Shown here: positions 8,913 to 17,819 of the stretch, in pieces | Numbering within the stretch: the stretch's first letter is position 1 | Layout of the letters: each line of letters opens with the position of its first letter | Assembly: GCA_034003625.1 (NCBI GenBank) | Contig: JAVEYG010000007.1 | Location: 62,001 to 126,000, forward strand | DNA: 64,000 bases | Source: GWE2-42-39 sp034003625 | GTDB lineage: Bacteria > Bacteroidota > Bacteroidia > Bacteroidales > Prolixibacteraceae | Reading direction: 5' to 3' | The notes under the pieces: model-generated | The model's input: the letters and a program-made list of their open reading frames with translations, nothing else | Databases searched by the model: none | What the model was told of the DNA's origin: nothing | Translations under genes and position numbers: made by a program

Positions 8913-9094
8913 CTTTCAATGAACAATCTCATACTAAACCATAGAAACCATTTATTGAACAGGAATTGAATAAGGGTGACGGATATTTCGCAGGAATTAT
9001 TTGTAATCGAGAATCCGGTCAATATTAAACCACCAGAGTAAACTCATTTTTCTTGGCAACCCCGCCTGAAGCGGATCCTGGAGCAAAATAAAAA

Positions 9095-9126
9095 CGGATG
9101 TTCTGTCAATTTTGACGAAACATCCG
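9095..9126 (-). terminator. Long hairpin, terminator-like on the minus strand
   Basis: The sequence CGGATGTT (9095-9102) pairs with AACATCCG (9119-9126), and the stem continues inward as TGTCAA/TTGACG. Read on the minus strand it is followed by TTTTATTTT, as an intrinsic terminator would be. The nearest minus-strand gene, the sigma factor, ends 425 bases before it. It may instead be part of a decayed mobile element. Confidence 0.5.
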
Positions 9127-9321
9127 CTTTGGTGCCCAGAACAGGGGCATACTTCAGCTTCTTATTGTGCTTATATTCAATGGATTATCGAGTCTTAAGT
9201 TTTTTGGTCTCGATTTTGTCACCGCAATGAATTGAAGAACTATAAATGTATAACAAAATTACAAAATATTCTATTTTAGATCAAATGGTACTGCTCTGAA
9301 ATTGAGAAATTAATAAGAATT

Positions 9322-9480
9322 TATATGCTAGTCATAATTCACACATTCGCTAATTATATTGCCTTGTTCAATAGACAATTGAAACGGGGTCAAGAATGTT
9401 AGGACATACTTCGATTAAGACGACTCAAATTTACTAGAGGATAGTTAATTCCAAAATCGTAGACTCAAAGTACTAAAGGA
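9322..9480 (+). pseudogene. Decayed C-terminal end of a tyrosine recombinase
   Basis: Translation at 9394-9432 reads RMLGHTSIKTTQIY and then a stop, which is the hallmark C-terminal motif of tyrosine integrases, where the final Tyr is the catalytic nucleophile. Shortly upstream, in another frame (codons from 9340), HTFANYIALFN matches the preceding HTFA box that normally contributes a catalytic His. The two parts are joined by a frameshift and interrupted by stops. Downstream, similarity may continue as RIVNSKIVDSK. No intact catalytic domain is present. It is therefore a remnant of an old element located between the Ehr-type operon and the polysaccharide locus. Confidence 0.75.
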
Positions 9481-9550
9481 GAACCTAACAGGTTAATAAA
9501 TCCTACAAAAACACCAGTTGTTTCGGATATTTTTGAACCCTTATAATTTG

Positions 9551-10135
9551 CTACTTAATAAAAAGCCAGTAGAACAGTAATGACAATAAGCCTTCATCAA
9601 CCATCGCTTTTTTGATGGAAGTTTTCGCATTGGTAAGGTAATTCTCGACGGTTTTTTTTGTGATGTTTAACTTGGAGGAAATTTCATCGTTCGACAATCC
9701 TTCTTTTCTGCTCAAAAGGAAAATGGTCTTTTGCCGGTCCGGCAAGCGGTCAATGATTTTCTCCGCTTTTTCCAGCAAATCGTTATATTCTGTCTCTGTC
9801 ACCGTCGTGTTGTCATCTTCCAACGAATAGGCCGCGAACTTCTGCAAGTGCTTTTTTTCTCTCATTAATTGCCGGAAGTGTTTGCGGATTGTATTGAAAC
9901 AGATCATAAAAATCCAGGCATCCAGATTTTTGATTTCCTTTAATTTCTCACGGTCTGTCCAAAGGTTGACAAATACTTCCTGAACAACGTTTTCCGCATC
10001 CTCCTTGTTTTTTAAGTTCCGCAAAGAAAAAGCATACACTTTCTTATTGTATCTACTGAAAATTTGATCAAAAGAAAGTGCGTCTCCCCTTATCAGGTTC
10101 ACGATCAGGCTATGCTCGTTGTTCTCAATCGGCAT
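9551..10135 (-). CDS. ECF RNA polymerase sigma factor of the PUL
   Basis: This 194-residue protein has the two domains of an extracytoplasmic-function sigma factor. Region 2 (about residues 14-84) contains NKEDAENVVQEVFVNLW and the following -10 recognition helix. Region 4 (about 120-185) contains LPDRQKTIFLLSRKEGLSNDEISSKLNITKKTVENYL, a helix-turn-helix. It is divergent from the FecR-type anti-sigma gene and the SusC gene with an STN domain. This is the standard trans-envelope arrangement in which binding of glycan to the outer-membrane SusC releases the sigma factor. The short hydrophobic tail LLSLLFYWLFIK is typical of Bacteroides ECF sigma factors. Its likely target is the SusC-led operon from 11633 onwards. 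Confidence 0.93.
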   Translation of the reverse strand: MPIENNEHSLIVNLIRGDALSFDQIFSRYNKKVYAFSLRNLKNKEDAENVVQEVFVNLWTDREKLKEIKNLDAWIFMICFNTIRKHFRQLMREKKHLQKFAAYSLEDDNTTVTETEYNDLLEKAEKIIDRLPDRQKTIFLLSRKEGLSNDEISSKLNITKKTVENYLTNAKTSIKKAMVDEGLLSLLFYWLFIK

Positions 10136-10160
10136 GAATACTAAGGTTTGATTAAACCAA

Positions 10161-10168
10161 CAAAGATA
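10161..10168 (-). promoter_or_regulatory. -7 box of the sigma factor gene (TATCTTTG on minus strand)
   Basis: On the minus strand the sequence is TATCTTTG, a perfect TAnnTTTG match, 26 bases before the sigma factor ATG. It would give a short leader of about 15-20 bases. The -33 element is not obvious. Confidence 0.55.
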
Positions 10169-10299
10169 TCGTTTTTATCTATTTCTGTGAATAGCCCTAT
10201 TTAGAATGATTATAAATTGATAATTTCTTTGGGAGTTTTGCCCAGCATTGGGAACATTCTATTAAAAAGCAAATAAAACGATGCAAAAGACACCATATT

Positions 10300-10307
10300 T
10301 AATTTTG
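10300..10307 (+). promoter_or_regulatory. -7 box of the anti-sigma gene (TAATTTTG)
   Basis: TAATTTTG matches the TAnnTTTG consensus and lies 65 bases before the anti-sigma ATG, in the divergent spacer shared with the sigma factor. It is the best promoter candidate for the anti-sigma gene. Confidence 0.5.
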
Positions 10308-10371
10308 GAGGAAACAAACAAATGGTGAACTTTATACTAACAATCAACATTTTGCAACCAAAACAATAAAG

Positions 10372-11430
10372 ATGAAAGTCGAACCATACATCATAAGACG
10401 TTACTTGGATGGAATAGGAAGAAAAGGCGATAAAGAAACAATCATGTCCTGGTTTTCCGGATTGCAGACAGACGCAGAACTACGACAGGTTTATAAAAAT
10501 TATTGGGACGAAATGACTGATTCGCCGGAAAAGGTAGGATACAGTGAGGAAGAAATGTTGGGAAGAATTTATCACCAAATAAAGATCGAAGAGTCAAAAT
10601 CCCAGGCAAAACCTGCCAACCGGAAAATGACACAAAAGATCATCACCATTTTCACCAGGGTTGCTGCCGTACTTTTTATACCATTGACCATCTTTATTCT
10701 TCTAAACAAAGACCGTCTTACATCAACAGACTTTGACATTACATATTCGGAAATATATGCGCCTATGGGAACACGTGCCAAATTTTTTCTTCCCGACGGA
10801 TCAACCGGTTACCTGAACGGGGGATCATCCATCCGGTTTGCTTCAGTGTTTAGAGGGAAATCCAGAGAGGTGGCCTTAAATGGAGAGGCCTATTTTGACG
10901 TTGTCTCCAATCCTCAAAAACCTTTTGTTGTTTCTGGCAAGGATATCCGGGTTGTAGCTTATGGAACCTCATTTAATGTTGAGGCATATGCCGAAGATCA
11001 AATAAATAAAGTAACACTTGTGCATGGGAAGGTAGAAGTCTTTGGAGAAAAGAATAATAAAGCCGAAAGTCTTGGCATACTTGCCCCCGGAGAAATGTGT
11101 GTTATCAACAACGAGCAATCTTCTTCAGCGTTTGTTCGTGTTGATGCTTCTAAAATTATTTCATGGAAAGAGGGGAAATTGGTATTTATAAATGAACCAT
11201 TTAGAGAAGTAGTGAAGAAGTTAAATCGCAGGTACAGTGTCAATATCGTCATTAAAGACGAAAGGTTAAACGATTATTCCTACCTGGCCACTTTTGAAGA
11301 TGAAACTCTCGACGAAGCGCTCAAGCTGTTAAAGCTCTCCGCCCCCATTGAAATAAGAGACCTTGGCAGGGATAAAAAGCCTGACGGTTCGTATGGGGAA
11401 AGGACCATCGAATTCTATTTCAAAAACTAA
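10372..11430 (+). CDS. FecR-family anti-sigma factor
   Basis: This 352-residue inner-membrane protein has a cytoplasmic anti-sigma region (about 1-85), one transmembrane helix (about 90-111, IITIFTRVAAVLFIPLTIF) and a periplasmic FecR domain. The last contains IYAPMGTRAKFFLPDGS and VALNGEAYFDVVSNPQKPFVV, and it ends in a DUF4974-type STN-interacting domain (about 270-352, with INEPFREVVKKLNRRYSVNI). It should hold the divergent ECF sigma factor inactive until the N-terminal STN domain of the first SusC signals that substrate is present. It stands alone, 200 bases before that SusC gene. Confidence 0.93.
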   Translation: MKVEPYIIRRYLDGIGRKGDKETIMSWFSGLQTDAELRQVYKNYWDEMTDSPEKVGYSEEEMLGRIYHQIKIEESKSQAKPANRKMTQKIITIFTRVAAVLFIPLTIFILLNKDRLTSTDFDITYSEIYAPMGTRAKFFLPDGSTGYLNGGSSIRFASVFRGKSREVALNGEAYFDVVSNPQKPFVVSGKDIRVVAYGTSFNVEAYAEDQINKVTLVHGKVEVFGEKNNKAESLGILAPGEMCVINNEQSSSAFVRVDASKIISWKEGKLVFINEPFREVVKKLNRRYSVNIVIKDERLNDYSYLATFEDETLDEALKLLKLSAPIEIRDLGRDKKPDGSYGERTIEFYFKN

Positions 11431-11569
11431 ATAGATATTTTAACATTAAAACCTACTCGTTATGAAAACATGAGATTCAAAAAGAAAAAAATCAGGAAAG
11501 TGCACCCACACTTCTCTGACTAAGTTCGGTTAATAGTACATAATGTATTAACCTTTCAAATGAAAATTT

Positions 11570-11632
11570 ATGAAAAAAATTTTGAAACGGTGGGCATTTT
11601 ATGGGAGTGCCCTTATAAAACCATTTTAAATT
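11570..11632 (+). other. Possible original SusC start, broken by an in-frame stop
   Basis: An ATG at 11570 opens the same frame as the SusC gene and encodes MKKILKRWAFYGSALIKPF, then TAA at 11627, then Ile and the ATG at 11633 used for the SusC gene. Many SusC proteins begin with such a basic MKK segment before the hydrophobic signal core. One base change (AAA to TAA) would explain the stop. Translation can still begin at 11633 with a shorter but workable signal peptide. Confidence 0.5.
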
Positions 11633-14600
11633 ATGCGCTGGAGTTTATTTATTTTCGCCATCAGTATTTTTCAGGCACAGGCTATTTCCGGTTTTGCCCA
11701 AAAAACAGAATTCTCTTTGAGTTTTGAAAATGCCAGCGTTGCAACGGTATTAAGCAAAATAGAAGACGAAAGTAATTTCTATTTCATGTGCAACAGAAAG
11801 CTGGTTGACCTTGACAGGATGATCAGCATCCAGGTTGAGAATCAGTCCATAGAAAAAGTGCTTGCTGAAATATTTAAAGGGACGAATGTTGAATATGTTA
11901 TGACGAGTAAACAAATTGTTTTGACTCCTGGGAAAAGCAACTCACAAACGCACGAAGCCAGTCAGCAATCCATAACCATTACAGGTAAGGTAACCGATTC
12001 CTCCGGCTCACCTTTGCCAGGTGTAAGCGTGGTGGTTAAAAGCAATACCACCGGCACTATTACTGATGCCGAAGGGAAATACAACTTAGGCAACGTGCCT
12101 GCCAATGCCACCCTGATGTTCTCATTTGTGGGGATGAAAACGCAGGAAATCCCTGTTGCCGGGAAATCTATCGTTAATGTAACGATGATAGAAGAAACCG
12201 TTGGCATCGAAGAAGTGGTTGCTATTGGATACGGCTCAGTTCGTAAAAGCGTATTGACTGGTGCAATAAGCACTGTCCCAATGGGAAAAAATCAACCAGT
12301 GGCTACCCAACGTGTCGATCAGATGTTGCAAGGTCGCGCCTCAGGAGTTCTTGTCTTGAATACTGATGGCTCTCCAGGTGGTAATACTACAATACGTATT
12401 AGAGGGATGAATTCTATACAGGGAGGTAATAATGCCCTGATAGTGATCGATGGATTTCAGGGAGGTGACTTACAATCTTTAAACCCGAATGATATTTCAT
12501 CGATAGAAATTCTGAAAGACGCGTCTGCCACGACAATCTATGGTGCTCAGGGGGCCAATGGTGTTATCCTGATTGAAACGAAAAAAGGGAAAACAGATAC
12601 ACCGGTCATTAATTATTCTTCTGAGTTTGGCCTGTCCAATATTATCAAGGGAGGTGTAAAAATGATGGGTGCTGCTGATTTCGCTCGGGAAATGAACCGC
12701 TACGCCATGTTAAATGATTTAGATATGACACCGGTTCCTGTTTTCACAGATACCCAGATTGCAGAATTTGAGAAAACAGGTGGAACCAACTGGATGAATG
12801 AGGTTTTTCGTACCTCCCTGACGCAAACCCACCAACTTTCTTTGAGTGGCAGAACAAAAAAAGTCAACTATTTTGTATCCGGGTCTTATTTAGATCAAAA
12901 CGGAGTGCTAATTAATTCCGGTTATAAAAGATATTCATTAAGGACAAATATCAATGCTGACATTAATAATTGGTTGAGTTTTGGCCTCAATTGGGATGGT
13001 TCGCAGCAAGACAGGTTTGGGGCACGTTTTGGGTCTCAGGTGCCTTGGCATTCCAATCCGGTATTGGGAGCAATCCTTTTCCCTCCAACAATTCCGGTAT
13101 ACGATGAAGATGGGAACTATAGTGAGGCTTCATCCGATTACGGTGAACCTGGAATAGAAAACCCGGTTGCCAGTGCCCGCGAGCCAGAAATAAATTCCAA
13201 AACAACACTTAATAATTTAAATATCAATTTAGAGTTTAAATTATTAAAAGGACTGAGTTTCAAAATGACAGGAGGGGCTAGGATATCGAATTGGGTTGGG
13301 ACTCAATTTTACAATGACAAGACTATTACTGGTCGGCAGTTTAACGGCGTTGGTCGGGCAAACAATTCCAGTTCGAAAAATTACCAGAATTCGAATATTC
13401 TTAGTTATGTCAATGATATTGGAAAACACCATATTAATGCTATCCTTGTCGGTGAAGTCAAATATTCGCAATCCTATGACTTTGGCATCGATAATTCTAA
13501 TTTTACCGTTCAGGAAACCGGAGTTTATAATTTAGGGGGCGCAAGTAAACAACTAACCTCATCCAGTTTTAGTGAACGAAAAATTAACTCGGCGCTAACC
13601 CGGGTCAATTATGGGTATGATAACAAATATACCTTTTCGTTTAGTTATCGTGCTGACGGATCCTCCGTGTTTGGTTCAAATAATAAATGGGCCTACTTCC
13701 CATCTGTGTCAGCTGGATGGCGTTTATCTGAAGAAGAGGTCATTAAAGATCTAGGGATATTCAACAATTTGATGATCCGTGGAAGCTGGGGGAAAACAGG
13801 AAATCAAGCAATTAGTCCCTACCGAACATTAGCTAGGATCAACAGTGTTGGATTTTATCCTTGGGATGGTGGAGATAGCAGCAATATTGCCTTTCAGATT
13901 TCTTCCGCCTCTAATCCAAACCTCAAATGGGAATCTACGGCGCAAACTAATTTTGGTCTGGATATTTCTTTACTCCGTGGAAAATTAAGATTGACAACAG
14001 AATATTATAAAAAGAAAACCGAAGATTTATTGTTATCACGTGAATTACCCAGATCTACCGGACTCTCAAACATCATTGATAACGTAGGCTCAATGGAAAA
14101 TGAGGGATGGGAATTTACTCTGGATGGAGACTTTAAGTTCAACGTTTTGAGATGGACTACTGGACTCAGTCTGACCGCTTCTACAACCAAAGTGCTCGAT
14201 TTGGGAGAAGATGAATACATTGCATATTCAGCCAGTGGTTCTGGGGCAGGCACCGAATTGCCAAACATGTGGTTAAGAGTAGGAGAGCGTTTTGGACAAA
14301 TTATGGGATTTGGGTATGAAGGTACATGGAAAACATCAGAAGCTGAAATCGCGGGAAAATACGGACAAATGCCCGGAGACCCTAAATACACTGATGTAGA
14401 TGGCGATTACAGAATTGACTATGACCATGACTGGAAAGTGATTGGAAATGTCCTACCTGATTTTATTTTTGGATGGACCAACCAGTTAAATTATAAAAAT
14501 TGGGAACTTACGTTTTTGTTCCAGGGAACATACGGGAACGACATTTTCAATGCTGCACGTGTGAGAAGAGAATATGAGAATGGTTACAGTACCGATAAAT

Positions 14601-15007
14601 TGAACCGTTGGACGGTAGATAACCAGAATACCGATATCCCTGCATTGATCAGCGACAAAACCCGCGAAGACTATCGTTTGGACTGGGATGCCGCACATCC
14701 CGACCAGCCTTTTGTAAATACCGTAGTTCTACCTTCCCGAGGTGTAAACATGACAAGCAGATATTTAGAAGATGGTTCTTATATCCGACTGAAAAATATC
14801 ACGTTGTCATACACCCTACCGATAAATAAGTACTTTAACAATATGCGAATTTATTTTACAGGGACTAACCTAATGACTATTACTAAGTACTCGGGATGGG
14901 ATCCGGAAGTAAGCTCTTACACGGATAACGACGCACAACTCGGTACTGATTATAATAATTACCCTAACTCTAGGACATATAGCCTTGGAGTTAATCTCGC
15001 ATTCTAA
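11633..15007 (+). CDS. susC: SusC-type TonB-dependent receptor with STN signalling domain
   Basis: This 1124-residue outer-membrane transporter imports oligosaccharides together with its SusD partner. Domains in order are a signal peptide (1-22), an STN domain (about 27-98, LSFENASVATVLSKIED), a carboxypeptidase-D-regulatory-like domain (about 114-190, ITGKVTDSSGSPLPGVSVVV), a TonB-dependent plug (about 210-320, with LNPNDISSIEILKDASATTIYG and GANGVILIETKKG) and a 22-strand barrel ending in aromatic Phe. Only this SusC of the three in the locus has an STN domain, so it is the likely sensor for the FecR anti-sigma factor. The chosen start follows an in-frame TAA, leaving a short N-terminus. 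Confidence 0.95.
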   Translation: MRWSLFIFAISIFQAQAISGFAQKTEFSLSFENASVATVLSKIEDESNFYFMCNRKLVDLDRMISIQVENQSIEKVLAEIFKGTNVEYVMTSKQIVLTPGKSNSQTHEASQQSITITGKVTDSSGSPLPGVSVVVKSNTTGTITDAEGKYNLGNVPANATLMFSFVGMKTQEIPVAGKSIVNVTMIEETVGIEEVVAIGYGSVRKSVLTGAISTVPMGKNQPVATQRVDQMLQGRASGVLVLNTDGSPGGNTTIRIRGMNSIQGGNNALIVIDGFQGGDLQSLNPNDISSIEILKDASATTIYGAQGANGVILIETKKGKTDTPVINYSSEFGLSNIIKGGVKMMGAADFAREMNRYAMLNDLDMTPVPVFTDTQIAEFEKTGGTNWMNEVFRTSLTQTHQLSLSGRTKKVNYFVSGSYLDQNGVLINSGYKRYSLRTNINADINNWLSFGLNWDGSQQDRFGARFGSQVPWHSNPVLGAILFPPTIPVYDEDGNYSEASSDYGEPGIENPVASAREPEINSKTTLNNLNINLEFKLLKGLSFKMTGGARISNWVGTQFYNDKTITGRQFNGVGRANNSSSKNYQNSNILSYVNDIGKHHINAILVGEVKYSQSYDFGIDNSNFTVQETGVYNLGGASKQLTSSSFSERKINSALTRVNYGYDNKYTFSFSYRADGSSVFGSNNKWAYFPSVSAGWRLSEEEVIKDLGIFNNLMIRGSWGKTGNQAISPYRTLARINSVGFYPWDGGDSSNIAFQISSASNPNLKWESTAQTNFGLDISLLRGKLRLTTEYYKKKTEDLLLSRELPRSTGLSNIIDNVGSMENEGWEFTLDGDFKFNVLRWTTGLSLTASTTKVLDLGEDEYIAYSASGSGAGTELPNMWLRVGERFGQIMGFGYEGTWKTSEAEIAGKYGQMPGDPKYTDVDGDYRIDYDHDWKVIGNVLPDFIFGWTNQLNYKNWELTFLFQGTYGNDIFNAARVRREYENGYSTDKLNRWTVDNQNTDIPALISDKTREDYRLDWDAAHPDQPFVNTVVLPSRGVNMTSRYLEDGSYIRLKNITLSYTLPINKYFNNMRIYFTGTNLMTITKYSGWDPEVSSYTDNDAQLGTDYNNYPNSRTYSLGVNLAF

Positions 15008-15024
15008 CCTAAAAGTTTATTGAT

Positions 15025-16464
15025 ATGAAAAAGACAAAAATTTTCAAGATACATTTTATTTGTTTCTTTATCGGTATCTTTTTTATATTAGCTGGATGTG
15101 AAGTTTTTAATCTGGAAGAACAACCAAAGAGCTTCACCTCACCGGAAAATTTCTTTAACTCCTCCCAACAGATTGAGAGTGTCCTTGCTGCCTGTCAGTC
15201 TAGATGTTTCCAGGTATGGAGGATGGCTTATGATGACGGCCACTACATTTTTGTGCATACCGACCAATTGGCTGGCGGTGATCTAATCATCCCAACTAAT
15301 CATGCTTCTGATTTTTATGCCTTACATTTTGCCAATATAAAAGATCTGAACTTTGCGATCGCTTCCATGAAAAAAAGAACATTGGAAGGTTTGTCAGCCA
15401 CCGAAAGCAATCAGCTTATGGGACAATTGAAATTTCTGAGAGCATGGAACTATTTTCAGGTTGTCAGAATGTGGGGGCCTGTTCCCCTTCTTACTGATGA
15501 AACTCCCGATTATTTCAATGCCCTCCCTTCACGGGCTCCAATTGCGGATGTTTATCAACTGATCGTAACTGACTTTCAGGAAGCTATTAATAAACTTCCG
15601 GTTACCTGGGGCAATTTGGTCGGACGACCGACAAAGGATGCTGCTAAAGCACTCTTGGCCAAAGCCTATCTCACCATGGCAACTGCACCTCTAAATGAAA
15701 CCTCAAACTATGCAAAAGCTGCAGAATTGGCAAAACAAGTCATAGATGCTGGAAATTATCATCTTGTTCACGATATAGATCAGGTTTTCAGCATGGCAAC
15801 AAAATATGGTCCTGAAATGATATGGAGTTTTAATGCCAATAAAGATAATCCGGCAACCAACCCTAAAATCTGGTCAGGGATTTATGGTTGGGGTGACAAT
15901 TCGGCCGATATTTGGTGGGTAGACAATGTCTATCCTGAACAACCCAGAAAATACGCATATATAGAAATTCTCAACCATGAAGGAGTACGTTTCTCCAACC
16001 TGCCCAACAAAGTCCCGGGTATTAAGAAATATCTGTACGACACATGGGAGGATTTCCAGAATAAGAGATCGTATATCAATATCCCTGTCATTCGTTATGC
16101 TGAAGTTTTGCTGATTTTTGCTGAAGCAGAAAATATGTCAAAAGGAGGGCCAACACAAGAAGTTGTCGATGCGATCAACTCAGTAATCGACCGTGCTAAT
16201 GGCTATGAACCCAACCCCAATTATTCCTTATTAACAACCGGAATGTCTAAAGAGGCTTTTGATGCTGCTGTAATTGACGAAAGAAGTTTTGAGTTATGCT
16301 TTGAATATGATCGTTGGTTCGACTTAGTACGCAAACGAATACTCAAAGAAAAGAGCAGACCTGAAATTCAAAATAATTTTGATGAGCATATTTATCTTTT
16401 TCCTATCCCTGAAAGTGAAATAAAGCTAAATCCCAATATGGAACAAAATATAGGATATAATTGA
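15025..16464 (+). CDS. susD: SusD/RagB family glycan-binding lipoprotein
   Basis: This 479-residue surface lipoprotein is the partner of the SusC encoded 17 bases upstream and forms the lid of that transporter. The N-terminal signal ends in a lipobox (ILAGC, Cys at about 25). Typical SusD segments are LMGQLKFLRAWNYFQVVRMWG, TKDAAKALLAKAYLTM and VIRYAEVLLIFAEAENMSKGG, with the C-terminal DERSFELCFEYDRWFDLVRKR that marks the RagB/SusD fold of four TPR-like helix pairs. It should bind the glycan at the cell surface. The specific sugar cannot be read from the sequence. Confidence 0.95.
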   Translation: MKKTKIFKIHFICFFIGIFFILAGCEVFNLEEQPKSFTSPENFFNSSQQIESVLAACQSRCFQVWRMAYDDGHYIFVHTDQLAGGDLIIPTNHASDFYALHFANIKDLNFAIASMKKRTLEGLSATESNQLMGQLKFLRAWNYFQVVRMWGPVPLLTDETPDYFNALPSRAPIADVYQLIVTDFQEAINKLPVTWGNLVGRPTKDAAKALLAKAYLTMATAPLNETSNYAKAAELAKQVIDAGNYHLVHDIDQVFSMATKYGPEMIWSFNANKDNPATNPKIWSGIYGWGDNSADIWWVDNVYPEQPRKYAYIEILNHEGVRFSNLPNKVPGIKKYLYDTWEDFQNKRSYINIPVIRYAEVLLIFAEAENMSKGGPTQEVVDAINSVIDRANGYEPNPNYSLLTTGMSKEAFDAAVIDERSFELCFEYDRWFDLVRKRILKEKSRPEIQNNFDEHIYLFPIPESEIKLNPNMEQNIGYN

Positions 16465-16484
16465 GACGATTTTTATTTACAATT

Positions 16485-17672
16485 ATGAAACAAATATCTC
16501 ACATATACTTTTGGATGAAATTCAAAATATTTTGCCTGTCGTTTTTCGTTATTTTATTAAGCAGTTTATCCATCTATTCCTGCTCCAAGACAGGGGTGAC
16601 AGAAAAAGAAGACACCGAAAACGAAAATCCCCCTCTGCCTTCACCTGGCAATGCTCCTGCTGAGGAACGCCCGTTTGATCCGGGGCACCCTGTTTATCAA
16701 CCCATTCCGATGAACTGTCCCCTATATGTTCATTCATCTGAGATAGTCGGTAACATTGCCGAAAATTTTAAACTCATCCGATTTGATGTGGGGGGCGAGA
16801 CTCCTCCTGTTTATGTAGGACAACCGTCGGATCCTGAGTGGACGCTAACAATTGCAGGCAAGGATTTCAAGGTACATGCGCCTGACAACATTAAAGCTGG
16901 AACAGGTTCCGATTATCCGCTTGTGGTTCTGGATAAGTCATCTGACCAATATAAAGGCCATCCGGTTGAATACCGTATGTGGCAGGCCAGTGTGAACCTT
17001 ACTCAGCATAAAGTGACCTGTAACGGAGGCGGGGTGGGCGTTTATGCAAACGATGGCCGTGTATTGAATGACGTTGCCACCCAGCCAGGTTTGGTCAGGG
17101 GGGCTCTTGGGCAAGCTGAGCTGCATGGGCAAAATACCGGCTCAGGCTGTAGTTATACCGTCGGAATGATCCGCCCGATAGATATTGAAAGAGGATATAT
17201 AGACCACGCCATACGCGTAGCCATAGGCTACCCACACCCCCAGCGTTGGTTCTGGCCTGCATTGAGGACAGAAACCTGGGGCACTAATGCGAATAAGAAC
17301 TGTCCGATGGGCGCCCGCATTTTTCTCGACCCATCCGTCAATGTGGATGCCATCGCCAACATTATCGATGGATATACGAACCTGGATGTAAAAAATAAGG
17401 CATTTGCACGGATGTTCCTTGTTGCCTTGCAGAAATACGGCATGATTGCCCTTGATGGTTCCAATGGCAACAACATCTACCTGGAAGCTGATGAAACTGC
17501 CGGTTGGGAACAATTGATAGGCAAAGTGAACAACTACGGCACATACAACGATATTGGCCGGGCTATTGCGGATAATCTTCCCTGGAATATGTTGCGTGTT
17601 GCGGATTCATCGGTATTCGAAGATTTCGCTAAATTAAAAAGTGCATATATAAGGATGAAGGATTTGCAGTAA
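16485..17672 (+). CDS. Exported lipoprotein of unknown function, third gene of first SusCD operon
   Basis: This protein of about 395 residues has an N-terminal signal with a probable lipobox (LSIYSC), followed by a low-complexity acidic and proline-rich linker (ENENPPLPSPGNAPAEERP), as in surface-exposed SusE/SusF-position lipoproteins. The rest looks like a globular domain with PEWTLTIAGKDFKVHAPDN, GMIRPIDIERGYIDHAIRVA, PMGARIFLDP and LVALQKYGMIALDGS. The GxIDHAI and GARIFLDP pattern is, as far as I recall, shared with secreted proteins of unknown role in other bacteria. I do not recognise a named enzyme family. Its position right after SusD suggests glycan binding or processing at the surface. 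The frame also opens at a TTG at 16461 and at the ATG at 16515. Confidence 0.8.
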   Translation: MKQISHIYFWMKFKIFCLSFFVILLSSLSIYSCSKTGVTEKEDTENENPPLPSPGNAPAEERPFDPGHPVYQPIPMNCPLYVHSSEIVGNIAENFKLIRFDVGGETPPVYVGQPSDPEWTLTIAGKDFKVHAPDNIKAGTGSDYPLVVLDKSSDQYKGHPVEYRMWQASVNLTQHKVTCNGGGVGVYANDGRVLNDVATQPGLVRGALGQAELHGQNTGSGCSYTVGMIRPIDIERGYIDHAIRVAIGYPHPQRWFWPALRTETWGTNANKNCPMGARIFLDPSVNVDAIANIIDGYTNLDVKNKAFARMFLVALQKYGMIALDGSNGNNIYLEADETAGWEQLIGKVNNYGTYNDIGRAIADNLPWNMLRVADSSVFEDFAKLKSAYIRMKDLQ

Positions 17673-17744
17673 ATACTATCTTAAGCAGAAATTATGATTA
17701 TTCACTAATTAAATTAAAAAAACGAAACAGAAATGGCTAAAAAA

Positions 17745-17774
17745 AACCGATGAATGTAGGCGCATTCACCGGTT
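17745..17774 (+). other. Hairpin in the leader of the second SusC operon
   Basis: The arms AACCG-A-TGAATG and CATTCA-C-CGGTT pair with one A/C mismatch around a six-base loop. It lies 46 bases before the ATG of the second SusC gene and is not followed by a T-run. It could affect translation or transcript stability; no function is established. Confidence 0.35.
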
Positions 17775-17819
17775 CAAAGACGATTAAATCGAGTTATCAA
17801 TTTAAATCAGTACAAATCT

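Noticed and set aside
9551..9760. Truncation of the sigma factor at its C-terminus by the nearby integrase remnant
   Set aside because: Region 4 is complete and ends in a normal hydrophobic tail, so the gene appears intact.
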